Source of the DNA: an uncultured Faecalicatena sp. | GTDB lineage: Bacteria > Bacillota > Clostridia > Lachnospirales > Lachnospiraceae | NCBI GenBank assembly: GCA_902489075.1 | Contig: CABTYO010000018.1 | Coordinates: 1 to 42,172, forward strand | Length of the DNA stretch: 42,172 nt | Direction of reading: 5' to 3' | Notes under the pieces: generated by a model | Database searches by the model: none | The model's input: the letters and a program-made list of their open reading frames with translations, nothing else | Told to the model about the DNA's origin: nothing | Shown: piece by piece, positions 1 to 8,037 of the stretch | Layout of the letters: each line of letters starts with the position of its first letter | Position numbering within the stretch: the first letter of the stretch is position 1 | Made by a program: the position numbers and the translations under genes

Positions 1-45
1 TGAGAATCTTCTGACAATGGAGAGCAAAAGGGTCTGACCCTTTTG
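1..45. repeat. Dispersed GGGTC-T-GACCC palindromic repeat, copy 1
   Basis: A perfect 21-nt palindrome at 25-45 is centred on T35 (core GGGTCTGACCC flanked by AAAA/TTTT). The left flank, reading TGAGAATCTTCTGACAATGG, closely matches the flanks of the copies at 1804 and 11061, so the repeat unit is larger than the palindrome. The first three bases, TGA, may be the stop codon of a gene left of the window, as the other copies also abut stop codons. Confidence 0.7.
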
Positions 46-78
46 AATTGACCTCTTTGCGATCCTTTTGAAAGTATA

Positions 79-107
79 TTGACAATATCGAGTATCGATA
101 TTATAAT
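79..107 (+). promoter_or_regulatory. SigmaA promoter of the DUF2812-padR operon
   Basis: A consensus -35 TTGACA (79-84) and a consensus -10 TATAAT (102-107) are separated by exactly 17 bp. The whole spacer is an inverted repeat that looks like the operator of the PadR repressor encoded downstream. Strong promoter by sequence. Confidence 0.85.
85..101. promoter_or_regulatory. Predicted PadR operator O1 inside the promoter spacer
   Basis: ATATCGA-GTA-TCGATAT is a perfect 7+7 inverted repeat filling the whole gap between -35 and -10. A dimeric repressor bound here would block RNA polymerase. The assignment to the PadR protein at 1486 is inference from position and from the usual autoregulation of padR operons. 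Confidence 0.7.
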
Positions 108-117
108 GAGGATAGAA

Positions 118-134
118 ATATCGACACTCGATAA
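118..134. promoter_or_regulatory. Predicted PadR operator O2 near the transcription start
   Basis: ATATCGA-CAC-TCGATAA repeats the O1 design with one mismatch in the right arm. Its centre lies 33 bp from the centre of O1, about three helical turns, so two dimers would sit on the same face of the DNA. Confidence 0.65.
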
Positions 135-167
135 TATAAGCGCTTGCAAGCGGGAGGAGGTGCTCTC

Positions 168-1454
168 ATGAAAAAGCAGAAAAGGATTTTCAGGCAGTTT
201 CACTATTGGGAATGTGATTCTTTTGCGGAATATCTGCATAATATGTCTGCAAAGGGATGGCATTTTAAAGGCTGGAAGCTTGGCATGATTTTCGAGAAGG
301 GAGAGCCGGAAGAGATTTATTATGATGTGGAGGCTTTTTCGAAGGGGAGCGAAATGGACACCAGGCCGGAGCCTGAGACGGAAGAATATGCGGATTACTG
401 TGAGGCGGCGGGCTGGAAGTTTATTGACAGCAGCAGGAGATTCTGTGTATTTCAGCGTCAGGAGGAGGATGCAGTACCGATCGTGACTCCAGAAGAACGG
501 TTGCAGAATATTAAGAAGGCATCCTGGAGAAAGTGGATTCCGGAAGCTTTTACGTTCCTCTTTGTCTCAGTAAATTTCTGGGTTCAGCTTTTCCATTTTA
601 ACTTTGAGAGATATATTTTCTGGGATCTGATGCTCTTCTTTATATTTGCAGCGACGTTAGGAGTTACTGAAAAGTTTGTGGAGCTTGTTTTCATGCTTGT
701 TGAGGGGCATCGTAAAAAGAAAGAGCTGGCGGAGGGCGGTATCCCATTTTACGGAGGCAGGCTGCAGGCGGTGCTGAGTTATTTCAGGAGTTATATGGGG
801 ATTGCAGTCGTAACTATCTCACTGGTAATAGCCTGTATGCAGGAGTCATATTATATAATGGCTATTTTGTTTATCACGGCACTGGTTCTGCTGCTGATTC
901 TGGCGGCGGTTGCTTTGTGGAGGCCTTCCAGGGAAGATAACTGGATGCTCCAGCTTGGTGGAGGACTTGGTATTCTGGCTGTGATGCTTCCGGTTCTGAT
1001 TGCTGTTATGATATCGGGAGAAGATAAGGGGCGGGAGTTGATAACAGATATTCCTTTGACGCAGGCGGATTACAGGAGCGTGTCAGGTGAGGTGGAATTT
1101 ACAGATGAATGGCATTTTAATGGAATTCTTGGTGAGATGGCAGCCTATACAGTGGATTATAAAGAGCCAACGGGACCCTGGGGAGGTAATACAGACAGAT
1201 TGAACTATTATGTTTACCGGACGGATCACGCCTGGATTTTAAATCGGATATGGGATCAGTATCTGGAGCGGATGAAGAATCCTGAGGACTATACACAGCA
1301 ATGGAAAGCGCAGGCAGCGGTGCATGACCACAGGGGCGGAAATTTTTACCTTGTATTATTTCAGGAGCAGTTGTTGTATTTATACTCCGATGAGCCTCTG
1401 GAAGAGAACCAGATACCAATTATCTGTGATAAACTCCGGCTGGGAGCACAATAG
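168..1454 (+). CDS. DUF2812 domain membrane protein
   Basis: A 428-aa protein. The soluble N-terminal part (about residues 5-105, with motifs such as FRQFHYWECDSFAEYLHNMS and the aromatic-rich AKGWHFKGWK) is the DUF2812 domain that regularly partners PadR regulators in Firmicutes. About five hydrophobic segments follow between residues 125 and 290, then a polar C-terminal domain of about 130 residues. The ATG at 168 is chosen over an in-frame TTG at 144 because GGGAGGAGG (152-160) lies 7 bases before it. It is first in an operon with padR 31 bp downstream, under a promoter carrying two operators. The family has no settled function; sensing or responding to membrane or antimicrobial stress is a guess from PadR partners generally. 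Confidence 0.8.
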   Translation: MKKQKRIFRQFHYWECDSFAEYLHNMSAKGWHFKGWKLGMIFEKGEPEEIYYDVEAFSKGSEMDTRPEPETEEYADYCEAAGWKFIDSSRRFCVFQRQEEDAVPIVTPEERLQNIKKASWRKWIPEAFTFLFVSVNFWVQLFHFNFERYIFWDLMLFFIFAATLGVTEKFVELVFMLVEGHRKKKELAEGGIPFYGGRLQAVLSYFRSYMGIAVVTISLVIACMQESYYIMAILFITALVLLLILAAVALWRPSREDNWMLQLGGGLGILAVMLPVLIAVMISGEDKGRELITDIPLTQADYRSVSGEVEFTDEWHFNGILGEMAAYTVDYKEPTGPWGGNTDRLNYYVYRTDHAWILNRIWDQYLERMKNPEDYTQQWKAQAAVHDHRGGNFYLVLFQEQLLYLYSDEPLEENQIPIICDKLRLGAQ

Positions 1455-1485
1455 TCGGCGATAAAGAACAGAAAGCAGGGATTAT

Positions 1486-1806
1486 ATGGCACGAGAACAG
1501 TTTCAGACACTGACGGAGCCCATGTACTATATACTTATGGCATTAATGAAGGAGTGCTGCGGGGTCGACATCATGGACCGGGTAGAAGAGATTTCCAGAG
1601 GCAGAGTGAAGGTCGGTCCGGGCACACTCTATGCCATGCTGTCTAAATTTGAGAAAAATAAGATCATCAGGCTGACCCAGGAAGAAGGGCGCAGGAAATC
1701 TTATATTATCACAGCAGCAGGGATAGAGATGCTGCAGAAAGAATATGAACGTCTTAGAGTTATGGTGGAGGATGGAAGAGGATTTATGGAGAATAAGGAA
1801 TTTTAA
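1486..1806 (+). CDS. PadR-family transcriptional repressor
   Basis: A 106-aa protein consisting of a PadR winged helix-turn-helix: the start LTEPMYYILMALMKECCGVDIM, the recognition region RVKVGPGTLYAMLSKFEKNKII and the wing around EEGRRKSYIITAAG are typical. The C-terminal helix is short, as in the small PadR subfamily that dimerises through one helix. It follows the DUF2812 gene and presumably binds the two ATATCGA inverted repeats upstream of that gene, repressing its own operon. The inducer is unknown. The repeat copy at 1804 starts at its stop codon. Confidence 0.9.
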   Translation: MAREQFQTLTEPMYYILMALMKECCGVDIMDRVEEISRGRVKVGPGTLYAMLSKFEKNKIIRLTQEEGRRKSYIITAAGIEMLQKEYERLRVMVEDGRGFMENKEF

Positions 1807-1852
1807 GAATATTCTGAAAACGGACAGCAAAAGGGTCTGACCCCTTTGCTTT
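1804..1852. repeat. Dispersed GGGTC-T-GACCC palindromic repeat, copy 2
   Basis: Starting at the padR stop codon, TAAGAATATTCTGAAAACGG leads into a 23-nt near-palindrome at 1830-1852 (GCAAAAGGGTC-T-GACCCCTTTGC, one mismatched pair). The flank matches copies at 1 and 11061. In RNA it would form a hairpin and might end the padR transcript, but no clean T-run follows. Confidence 0.7.
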
Positions 1853-1930
1853 TAATTGGTAAATTTCCACAAGCCAACGAGAATATTTTTATCTATTACT
1901 TACAAAATGCTGTGGATTTCGATTTTTTTA

Positions 1931-1959
1931 TTGTATTCACAAAAAGAAAGTGTTATGAT
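1931..1959 (+). promoter_or_regulatory. Promoter of the lacI-type regulator gene
   Basis: -35 TTGTAT (1931-1936), 17-bp spacer, -10 TATGAT (1954-1959) with an upstream TG (1951-1952) making an extended -10. The predicted start point, about 1966, lies just before the operator at 1972-1985, which suggests autorepression. Confidence 0.65.
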
Positions 1960-1971
1960 TTGCTCATAAAG

Positions 1972-1985
1972 GTTAACCGCTTAAC
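1972..1985. promoter_or_regulatory. LacI-family operator 1 (autoregulatory)
   Basis: GTTAACCGCTTAAC is a near-perfect palindrome around a central CG, the usual shape for LacI-family operators. The identical 14-mer recurs at 3097-3110 in front of the transport operon. It sits a few bases after the predicted start point of the regulator gene. Confidence 0.8.
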
Positions 1986-2008
1986 TTAAATGGGACGGGG
2001 AGGTGGAT

Positions 2009-3013
2009 ATGAAAAGGGTTACTATCAATGACATTGCAAGGGAATGCCATACATCGAAGGCTACAGTATCATATGTAATTAATGAGAGATATAATAAAGT
2101 TTCCCGGGAGATGGTTGAGAAGGTTCAGAAGGCGATCAAGGATCTGGGATATGTCCCGAGTCTGAGTGCCAAGTCACTTGCAGGAAGAGGGTCGAACCTG
2201 ATCGGTGTGATCATTCCACAGATGGATGTAAGTGAAAAATTGATTTTTGACAATCCATTTTACAGTGAATTCCTTTCCGGGGTTGAGTATTATTTGAGAA
2301 AAGCAGGATATGGCGTCGTATTGAGTGTTGTCAACCGGGATAACTGTTTTGAAGAGTTGATTAAGAAGTGGAATCTGGATGGGGCCGTTGTTTTTGGAAT
2401 TGATAATGATGAGATGCTGAAGTCTCTGGGAGAATATAAGTTTCCGGTCCTGCTGATTGATTCCTATATCACGGAGTCGAATTATTACCGGATGAACATC
2501 AGGGATGAAGAGGCCTGTTATGAGGCTACGAAGTTCCTGATTCACGGTTCGGAAAAGGTGGCGCTTGTGACAGGGCAGGTGGAAAAGAGCATGGTGCTCC
2601 AGAAGCGTGAAGCCGGTTACAGACGAGCACTCGAGGAAGCCGGATGTGAATTTGATGGGACTCTCGTCTATCAGGGAGATGTGACGTATGAGTATGGCCT
2701 GCAGGCGACAGAAGAGATTCTGAAAAGGAAGGATGTTACCAGAATCCTTGCGACGGCAGATATCCTGGCAAGAGGTGTGATCAGCCAGCTGCAGAATCAT
2801 GGGAAGAAGATCCCGGAAGAGTATTCCGTTATGGGATTTGACGATACATATCAGTCAAGGAATATGTACCCAAGGCTGACAACCGTCGGACAGAATATTC
2901 TGGAAAGAGGAGAGACGGCAGGCAGGATGATTTTGAAGATTATCAATCAGGAGCCTGTGGAGAAAGAAAGTTTTATGGATTTTCGGATTATCGAGAGAGA
3001 TACAACAAAGTAA
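2009..3013 (+). CDS. LacI-family transcriptional repressor of sugar utilisation
   Basis: A 334-aa protein with a LacI N-terminal helix-turn-helix (residues about 3-25: VTINDIARECHTSKATVSYVI) and hinge (AKSLAGRGSNLIGVIIP), followed by a periplasmic-binding-protein-like sensor domain ending in a typical GFDDTYQSRNMYPRLTTV segment. ATG 2009 is preferred because GGGGAGG (1997-2003) precedes it; an in-frame GTG at 2003 overlaps that site. Identical operators precede this gene and the permease gene at 3124, so it most likely represses itself and the importer/glycosidase operon, with the imported sugar as inducer. The effector sugar cannot be read from sequence. Confidence 0.92.
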   Translation: MKRVTINDIARECHTSKATVSYVINERYNKVSREMVEKVQKAIKDLGYVPSLSAKSLAGRGSNLIGVIIPQMDVSEKLIFDNPFYSEFLSGVEYYLRKAGYGVVLSVVNRDNCFEELIKKWNLDGAVVFGIDNDEMLKSLGEYKFPVLLIDSYITESNYYRMNIRDEEACYEATKFLIHGSEKVALVTGQVEKSMVLQKREAGYRRALEEAGCEFDGTLVYQGDVTYEYGLQATEEILKRKDVTRILATADILARGVISQLQNHGKKIPEEYSVMGFDDTYQSRNMYPRLTTVGQNILERGETAGRMILKIINQEPVEKESFMDFRIIERDTTK

Positions 3014-3096
3014 GAAGGACTGTATTGCACGGGCATATGAATCAGCAGGCAATACAGCCCCCCGATAAAATCAGATCCATATTTTTTTACAGGTTA

Positions 3097-3110
3097 GTTA
3101 ACCGCTTAAC
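3097..3110. promoter_or_regulatory. LacI-family operator 2 (sugar transport operon)
   Basis: GTTAACCGCTTAAC, identical over 14 bases to the site before the regulator, here extended to a better palindrome by flanking A and T. It lies 14 bases before the permease start codon, between a T-run and the GGAGGGAG ribosome site, so bound repressor would block initiation or elongation. I could not fix a convincing -35/-10 for this operon. Confidence 0.8.
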
Positions 3111-3123
3111 TTTGGAGGGAGTT

Positions 3124-3996
3124 ATGTATAAATCAAAGAAAAAAATCATATTTACGTTTTTATTTCCCAGTCTTTTGGGACTTCTGGTCTTTAAAGTGGG
3201 AGCAATGCTATATTCGCTTTATATCAGCTTTACAGACTGGAATCTGTTTGGGGCTCCGGAGTTTGTTGGATTTAAGAACTATATTACAATATTCCAGGAT
3301 GCCCGGTTTTATGAGGCACTGAAAAATACACTGCTGTTCATTGTAGGATATCTTCCGATGGTTGTTGTCATTTCAATGGTAATTGCACTCCTGCTGAATT
3401 CGAAGGTAAAACATGTGAATATGTTCAGGGGACTGTTCTTCCTTCCGGTTATTACCTCCTGGGTAGCAGTATCCATGATCTGGAAAGGCCTTTTGAATCC
3501 GGAGTTTGGTGTGATCAACTCCATTATAAACGGTCTTGGTGGAACGGGACCGGCCTGGCTGCAGAATCCGTCCTTTGTCATTCCGGCGGTTGTCATGGTC
3601 AGTGTCTGGAAGGATGTGGGATTCCTTTCCATCATCTTCCTTGGAGGACTGCAGGGAATTTCACAGGAATATTACGAGGCAGCGCAGATCGACAGTGCGA
3701 ATAAGTGGCAGCAGTTTTGGAGAATCACCCTTCCACTTTTGTCACCGACCACATTCTACGCCCTGATTATCACGATCATCAACTCCTTCCAGGTATTTGA
3801 CCAGATCTGGATCATGACATCAGGCGAACCTACGGCAGATCTGGTTCCTGTCATGGTAACCGAAATTTACAGGAACAGCTTTCAGTATCAGAAAATGGGA
3901 TATGCCACTGCACTGTCATGGATTCTGTTTGGGATCATCATTATTGTGACGATCTTCCAGAACGTGATGCAGAAAAAATGGGTACATTATGAGTAG
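3124..3996 (+). CDS. Sugar ABC transporter permease, MalF/UgpA type
   Basis: A 290-aa inner-membrane protein with about six transmembrane helices and the conserved EAA loop near the C-terminus (YYEAAQIDSANKWQQFWRIT-LP), the contact point for the ATPase. It pairs with the permease at 4011 and the binding protein at 4842 to form a CUT1-type carbohydrate importer. ATG 3124 follows GGAGGGAG directly and matches family starts (short basic stretch, then the first helix); the longer open frame upstream runs through the operator and is not used. No ATPase is encoded in this operon, so a shared MsmX/MsmK-type ATPase is expected elsewhere. Confidence 0.92.
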   Translation: MYKSKKKIIFTFLFPSLLGLLVFKVGAMLYSLYISFTDWNLFGAPEFVGFKNYITIFQDARFYEALKNTLLFIVGYLPMVVVISMVIALLLNSKVKHVNMFRGLFFLPVITSWVAVSMIWKGLLNPEFGVINSIINGLGGTGPAWLQNPSFVIPAVVMVSVWKDVGFLSIIFLGGLQGISQEYYEAAQIDSANKWQQFWRITLPLLSPTTFYALIITIINSFQVFDQIWIMTSGEPTADLVPVMVTEIYRNSFQYQKMGYATALSWILFGIIIIVTIFQNVMQKKWVHYE

Positions 3997-4010
3997 AAAG
4001 GAGGAAAACC

Positions 4011-4829
4011 ATGGAAATGAAAAAGAAAAAAGTGCTCATCTATCTGCTGCTGATTCTTGGGGCAGTGGTTATGATCATCCCATTTGGCTGGATGCTCATT
4101 GTAGCATTTACAAAGCCCGATATCACATACCAGATGACACTGCACAATGTAGTAAGCTCTTTATCACTGAAAAACTTTAAAACACTGTTTTCAGACTACA
4201 GCATTGTCAGATACGCGTTCAACAGTATTTTCGTATCGGTCATCTCAACAGCCGGACAGATCTTGATCTGTGCAATGTCAGGATTTGTATTTGCAAGAAT
4301 TGATTTTAAACATAAGGAGAAGATCTTCATCCTGTATCTTGCGACCATGATGATTCCGGTCCAGGCAACGGTGATTCCGCAGTATATTCTGATCAATAAG
4401 ATGGGACTGGTCAATACCTATGTAGGACTGTTTCTGCCGGGGATCTTCAATGCATTCGGGACATTCCTGATGAGACAGTATTTCATGGGAATCCCGAAAG
4501 CACTGGAAGAGGCGGCGTGCCTGGACGGCGCGGGATATGTCCGTATCTTCTTTCAGATCATGCTGCCGCTTGCAAAGACAGGGCTTGCGGTGCTGGCAGT
4601 AACGAGTTTCATGGGGGCATGGAATGACTTCCTGTGGCCATTGCTGGTCGCATCGGATGACGCACATACCACACTTCCATTATTCCTGTCACAGTTACAG
4701 GGACGCTGGTATGTTGACTGGAGCGTTTTGATGGGAGCGACACTAATCAGTGTACTGCCGATTTTAGTGGTCTACTTATTTGCACAAAAATATTTCATAG
4801 AGGGTGTACAGAACACCGGTATAAAATAG
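4011..4829 (+). CDS. Sugar ABC transporter permease, MalG/UgpE type
   Basis: A 272-aa membrane protein with about six helices and an EAA loop (EEAACLDGAGYVRIFFQIMLP). It is the second permease of the CUT1 importer, 14 bp after the first permease, with GAAAGGAGG as ribosome site. The C-terminus ends in a GVQNTGIK-like tail close to the usual MalG-family ending GLTAGAVK. Substrate is inferred only from the alpha-glycosidases downstream. Confidence 0.92.
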   Translation: MEMKKKKVLIYLLLILGAVVMIIPFGWMLIVAFTKPDITYQMTLHNVVSSLSLKNFKTLFSDYSIVRYAFNSIFVSVISTAGQILICAMSGFVFARIDFKHKEKIFILYLATMMIPVQATVIPQYILINKMGLVNTYVGLFLPGIFNAFGTFLMRQYFMGIPKALEEAACLDGAGYVRIFFQIMLPLAKTGLAVLAVTSFMGAWNDFLWPLLVASDDAHTTLPLFLSQLQGRWYVDWSVLMGATLISVLPILVVYLFAQKYFIEGVQNTGIK

Positions 4830-4841
4830 GAGGAAAAATTT

Positions 4842-6095
4842 ATGAAAAGAAAATTAATTGCAGGAATTCTGGGAGTAACAATGGCAGCCGGACTGCTGAC
4901 AGGGTGTGGCGGCAGCGGTGAAGCTAAGAGCTCAGGAAAGACAACGATCAAGTACGCAACCTATTCTGCAGGACCGGACCATCTGGAAGATATGGATAAG
5001 ATGGTGGCAGAATTTGAAAAGCAGAACCCGGATATCAAGGTGGATGTCGAAGTGATCGGATATGATGATTACTTCACAAAGCTGCAGACACAGGCATCCT
5101 CCAAGACCCTGCCGGATGCTTTTGAGATGAACTATGAAAACTTTGCTACATATGCAGGCAACGGCGTGCTTCTGGACCTGACAGAGCAGTCAAAGAAGGA
5201 CGACTCTTTCTCACCGGATCTGCTGACAGGAAATACATACGATTATTTTCAGCATGACGGCAAGCTCTATGGCCTGACCGAAAAGGTGTCAGATGTGGTG
5301 CTGTTCTATAATCAGGATCTTTTTGACCAGGCAGGATTAGAGTATCCTCAGGCAGACTGGACATGGAAGGACGAACTGGAAGCAGCACAGAAGCTGACCA
5401 AAGACGGCGTATACGGAACCTATTCTCCGGTTACTTATAATGAACTCTACAAGACTGTTGCACAGAACGGTGGAGCACTTTTTGATAAGGATGGCAATCC
5501 AACCATCGATTCTAAGGAAAATATTGAAGCGTTCCAGTGGATGCTGGATAAGATGCTGAAATACAACGTGCAGCCGACCACAGAGCAGATGAGTGGAAAA
5601 ACACCGGAAGACATGTTCAAAAACGGAGAAATCGCTATGCTGCGTACCGGAAGCTGGATGATCTCAACATTCAGTGATGCACCGTTTACATGGGACATTG
5701 CACTGGAACCGTATAATACAAACCAGGTTCACCATGTATTTGCCGATGGAGTTGTAGGAAGTGCGGACACGAAGAATCCGGAAGCAGTCTGGAAATGGGT
5801 CAAATTCATGTCAACAGACCCGGCAGCAGCAACCATCCGTTTAGACTCCAGCTGGGATCTTCCGGCAACCAATGACGAAAGTGTGCAGGAAAAGTATACT
5901 TCTCTGGAAAAACCAGAGCACAGATCAGTGATATTTGAAGCAATGAAAACAGGGATCATGCCTCCGGTTGTAGATCATTACACAGAAGTACAGAATGCGA
6001 TCAATGAAGAAATCAACCGTGCAGTAATCGGACAGCAGTCAGCAGAGGAGGCTTTGAACGCAGCTCAGGAAAAGGTGGAAAAAATCTTAGAATAA
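4842..6095 (+). CDS. Sugar ABC transporter substrate-binding lipoprotein
   Basis: A 417-aa extracellular binding protein. The N-terminus is a lipoprotein signal with the lipobox LTGC and modified Cys22, followed by a Gly/Ser-rich linker and the type of fold seen in SBP family 1 (TTIKYATYSAGPDHLEDM, and later GEIAMLRTGSWMISTF and DGVVGSADTKNPEAVWKWV). It captures the sugar outside the membrane and delivers it to the two permeases. The gene follows malG-like DNA by 12 bp behind TAGGAGG. A hairpin directly after its stop may keep its transcript more abundant than the downstream glycosidase part, as is usual for binding proteins. Confidence 0.93.
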   Translation: MKRKLIAGILGVTMAAGLLTGCGGSGEAKSSGKTTIKYATYSAGPDHLEDMDKMVAEFEKQNPDIKVDVEVIGYDDYFTKLQTQASSKTLPDAFEMNYENFATYAGNGVLLDLTEQSKKDDSFSPDLLTGNTYDYFQHDGKLYGLTEKVSDVVLFYNQDLFDQAGLEYPQADWTWKDELEAAQKLTKDGVYGTYSPVTYNELYKTVAQNGGALFDKDGNPTIDSKENIEAFQWMLDKMLKYNVQPTTEQMSGKTPEDMFKNGEIAMLRTGSWMISTFSDAPFTWDIALEPYNTNQVHHVFADGVVGSADTKNPEAVWKWVKFMSTDPAAATIRLDSSWDLPATNDESVQEKYTSLEKPEHRSVIFEAMKTGIMPPVVDHYTEVQNAINEEINRAVIGQQSAEEALNAAQEKVEKILE

Positions 6096-6099
6096 GAGT

Positions 6100-6143
6100 A
6101 TGCCGCAAACTATATTTGTAAAAATGTAATTTGCGGCATTTTT
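6100..6143 (+). terminator. Stem-loop after the binding-protein gene
   Basis: ATGCCGCAAA (6100-6109) and TTTGCGGCAT (6130-6139) form a 10-bp stem followed by TTTTT. It resembles a weak intrinsic terminator or a 3'-end stabiliser between the transporter genes and the glycosidase genes. As the glycosidases have no obvious promoter of their own, partial read-through is likely. Confidence 0.6.
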
Positions 6144-6168
6144 ACAAATCAGACAGGTGGTAAATAAC

Positions 6169-8037
6169 ATGCAGACAGGAAAATACACAGGAATCGGACT
6201 GATTGGAAACGAGTCCATATCCGCCATTTACGCGGTAAACAATGGAATCGTAGACATCAATGGGACCGGGATCTATCACTTATTTTATAAAAATTATGCT
6301 CACGACCTGCTCCAGTCGGCCGTCACGATGATCAAGGCAGGAGATACGGTCTATTATGGAAACAAGGTGTGGAAAAAATATACACATCCAGTCCATATCA
6401 GGCCGGAAAAAACTTATGTGGAGGAATGCTTCCGCTATTGCGATGAATTCCTTCTGGAAGAAGCGGGCCTGAGAAGAAAAGACATGGTGTATGCATATGG
6501 GGATAACAGGCTTGTCTTTGAAATGGAACTGATGAACTTATCTTCCAGAGAACAAAAGATAGCGTGCTATGGATATGCGGCGGTGAGGAATGAGAAAACA
6601 ATCGAGACGAAACTGTTAAAGACAGGGACGCTGGGCATCCATACAGGGAAGGCCTGGCTGGGGATGGTTACAGAGCAGACGGAAGAAATCTATGCGTCAG
6701 AAGATTCTCCTACTGATTTTGCCTACCAGACATTCCTGGATATTATGGAAGGAAGGCAGAAGCGGCAGGAGACGGTGACTTCCTGCAGACTTGGTTATGC
6801 ACAGGGCGGCGAGCGGGTACTTGCGCCGGGAGAAAAGCTGAGTATGACATGGTCACTTCTCTTCGCAGACAGTTTTGAGGAACTGGAAGAACAGATGGAG
6901 GCGGCAGCAGGCCTGGATATGAGACAGGAGGCTGCCGGGTATTGGAAAGCGTGGCTGGAAGAGGGGAAATTTCCACAAGAGGAAGATGAATTTAAAGAGA
7001 TGGCGCTTACGAATCTGATCGCTGTCAAGGCAGTCTGTGTCGGTGGATATATTCCTGCAGATCTGACCGGGCATTATTTCAGCAGCAAAATGCCGTGCTA
7101 TTATGCCAGAGATTCCATTATGGCAGCAAGGGCGCTGTTTGAGGCCGGACACCTCAGAGAGTGCCGTGACATCATCCAATATCTGATCGGGCGGAAACGG
7201 AAGGAAAACGGTGAATTTTACCAGAGATATGACGGATACGGTGAACCCAATGAAGGTGCCAATAACAACGTGTTCCACCAGATTGATTCTATCGGGTATT
7301 TCTGCCGCATTGTTTTTGAATATTTTAAAGAGACCGGGGAACTGTTGGCAGAAGAAGGATTATTGATGGAGCTGACAGATGTCATTCTCCATGCTGAGAA
7401 GAAAGAGGGAATGGCAGGGCCGGAGGGGGGCGTCAATGAAGGCGTTTTCGGAGGGGCCTTTATCACATCCTCCAATATGTTTATCTATGGCGGCATTAAG
7501 GCGGCGGAGCAGATTTTCAAAGATATCGGAAATCAGGAATATGAGACGAAATGCAGCCAGATATGCAGTCAGATTTACAGGGGAATCCAGACGGCTTATA
7601 ATGAAGAAATAGGAAGATATGACTATGGTTATGTGAATTACCATGACCACGTTGTACGTAAATACGATACGCCGCAGTATTTTGGACCGCTGTACGGGTT
7701 TCCGGATGATGAGCATATGAAAGCCACACACAGATATTTTCTGAAATATGCGTCCTTCTTTGAGGATGGAATCGGTTATTCAGAGCAGGAATACCATCAT
7801 GGCCCATGGCTCTTTAATACGCTGGCATGTGCAGAGTACTGTAAGAGAAGCGGTGATAAAGAGGAGTATCTGAAAAAAATGCGCTGGGCGAAAGCACACA
7901 GCAACAGGTACGGACTTCTGCCGGAGGCGGTGGATGCAGATAACGAGGAACTGTGTTTTATCAATCCACTGAGCTGGGCCTGTGCGGAATTTGCAGCAGC
8001 TTATTTCAGTAAAGGAGAGTTTGAGCATGAAGAATAA
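6169..8037 (+). CDS. GH15-like alpha-glucoside hydrolase, cytoplasmic
   Basis: A 622-aa protein without signal peptide. Residues 1-240 are beta-rich, like the super-sandwich domain that precedes bacterial GH15 catalytic domains. Residues about 270-615 look like an (alpha/alpha)6 barrel with glucoamylase-family landmarks: CYYARDSIMAARALFEAGH (substrate-binding Arg-Asp pair), QIDSIGY, PEGGVNEGVFGGAF (candidate acid region) and GLLPEAVD followed by PLSWACAEF (candidate base region). It would remove glucose from imported alpha-glucosides. ATG 6169 is chosen because AGGTGG lies 8 bases upstream; a GTG at 6157 overlaps that site. The last 11 bases overlap the GH31 gene, implying translational coupling. 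Family assignment is fair; the linkage specificity is unknown. Confidence 0.75.
   Translation: MQTGKYTGIGLIGNESISAIYAVNNGIVDINGTGIYHLFYKNYAHDLLQSAVTMIKAGDTVYYGNKVWKKYTHPVHIRPEKTYVEECFRYCDEFLLEEAGLRRKDMVYAYGDNRLVFEMELMNLSSREQKIACYGYAAVRNEKTIETKLLKTGTLGIHTGKAWLGMVTEQTEEIYASEDSPTDFAYQTFLDIMEGRQKRQETVTSCRLGYAQGGERVLAPGEKLSMTWSLLFADSFEELEEQMEAAAGLDMRQEAAGYWKAWLEEGKFPQEEDEFKEMALTNLIAVKAVCVGGYIPADLTGHYFSSKMPCYYARDSIMAARALFEAGHLRECRDIIQYLIGRKRKENGEFYQRYDGYGEPNEGANNNVFHQIDSIGYFCRIVFEYFKETGELLAEEGLLMELTDVILHAEKKEGMAGPEGGVNEGVFGGAFITSSNMFIYGGIKAAEQIFKDIGNQEYETKCSQICSQIYRGIQTAYNEEIGRYDYGYVNYHDHVVRKYDTPQYFGPLYGFPDDEHMKATHRYFLKYASFFEDGIGYSEQEYHHGPWLFNTLACAEYCKRSGDKEEYLKKMRWAKAHSNRYGLLPEAVDADNEELCFINPLSWACAEFAAAYFSKGEFEHEE

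Noticed and set aside
144..167. TTG 144 as start of the DUF2812 gene
   Set aside because: The ribosome site GGGAGGAGG would lie inside the gene; ATG 168 is well placed.
3020..3057. Hairpin CTGTATTGC/GCAATACAG as a terminator after the lacI-type gene
   Set aside because: The T-run (3082-3088) is 25 nt beyond the stem, so it does not fit an intrinsic terminator; it may still be a structured leader element.
7982..8026. GTG 7982 as start of the GH31 gene
   Set aside because: It would overlap the GH15-like gene by 56 bp without a ribosome site; ATG 8027 follows AAAGGAG.
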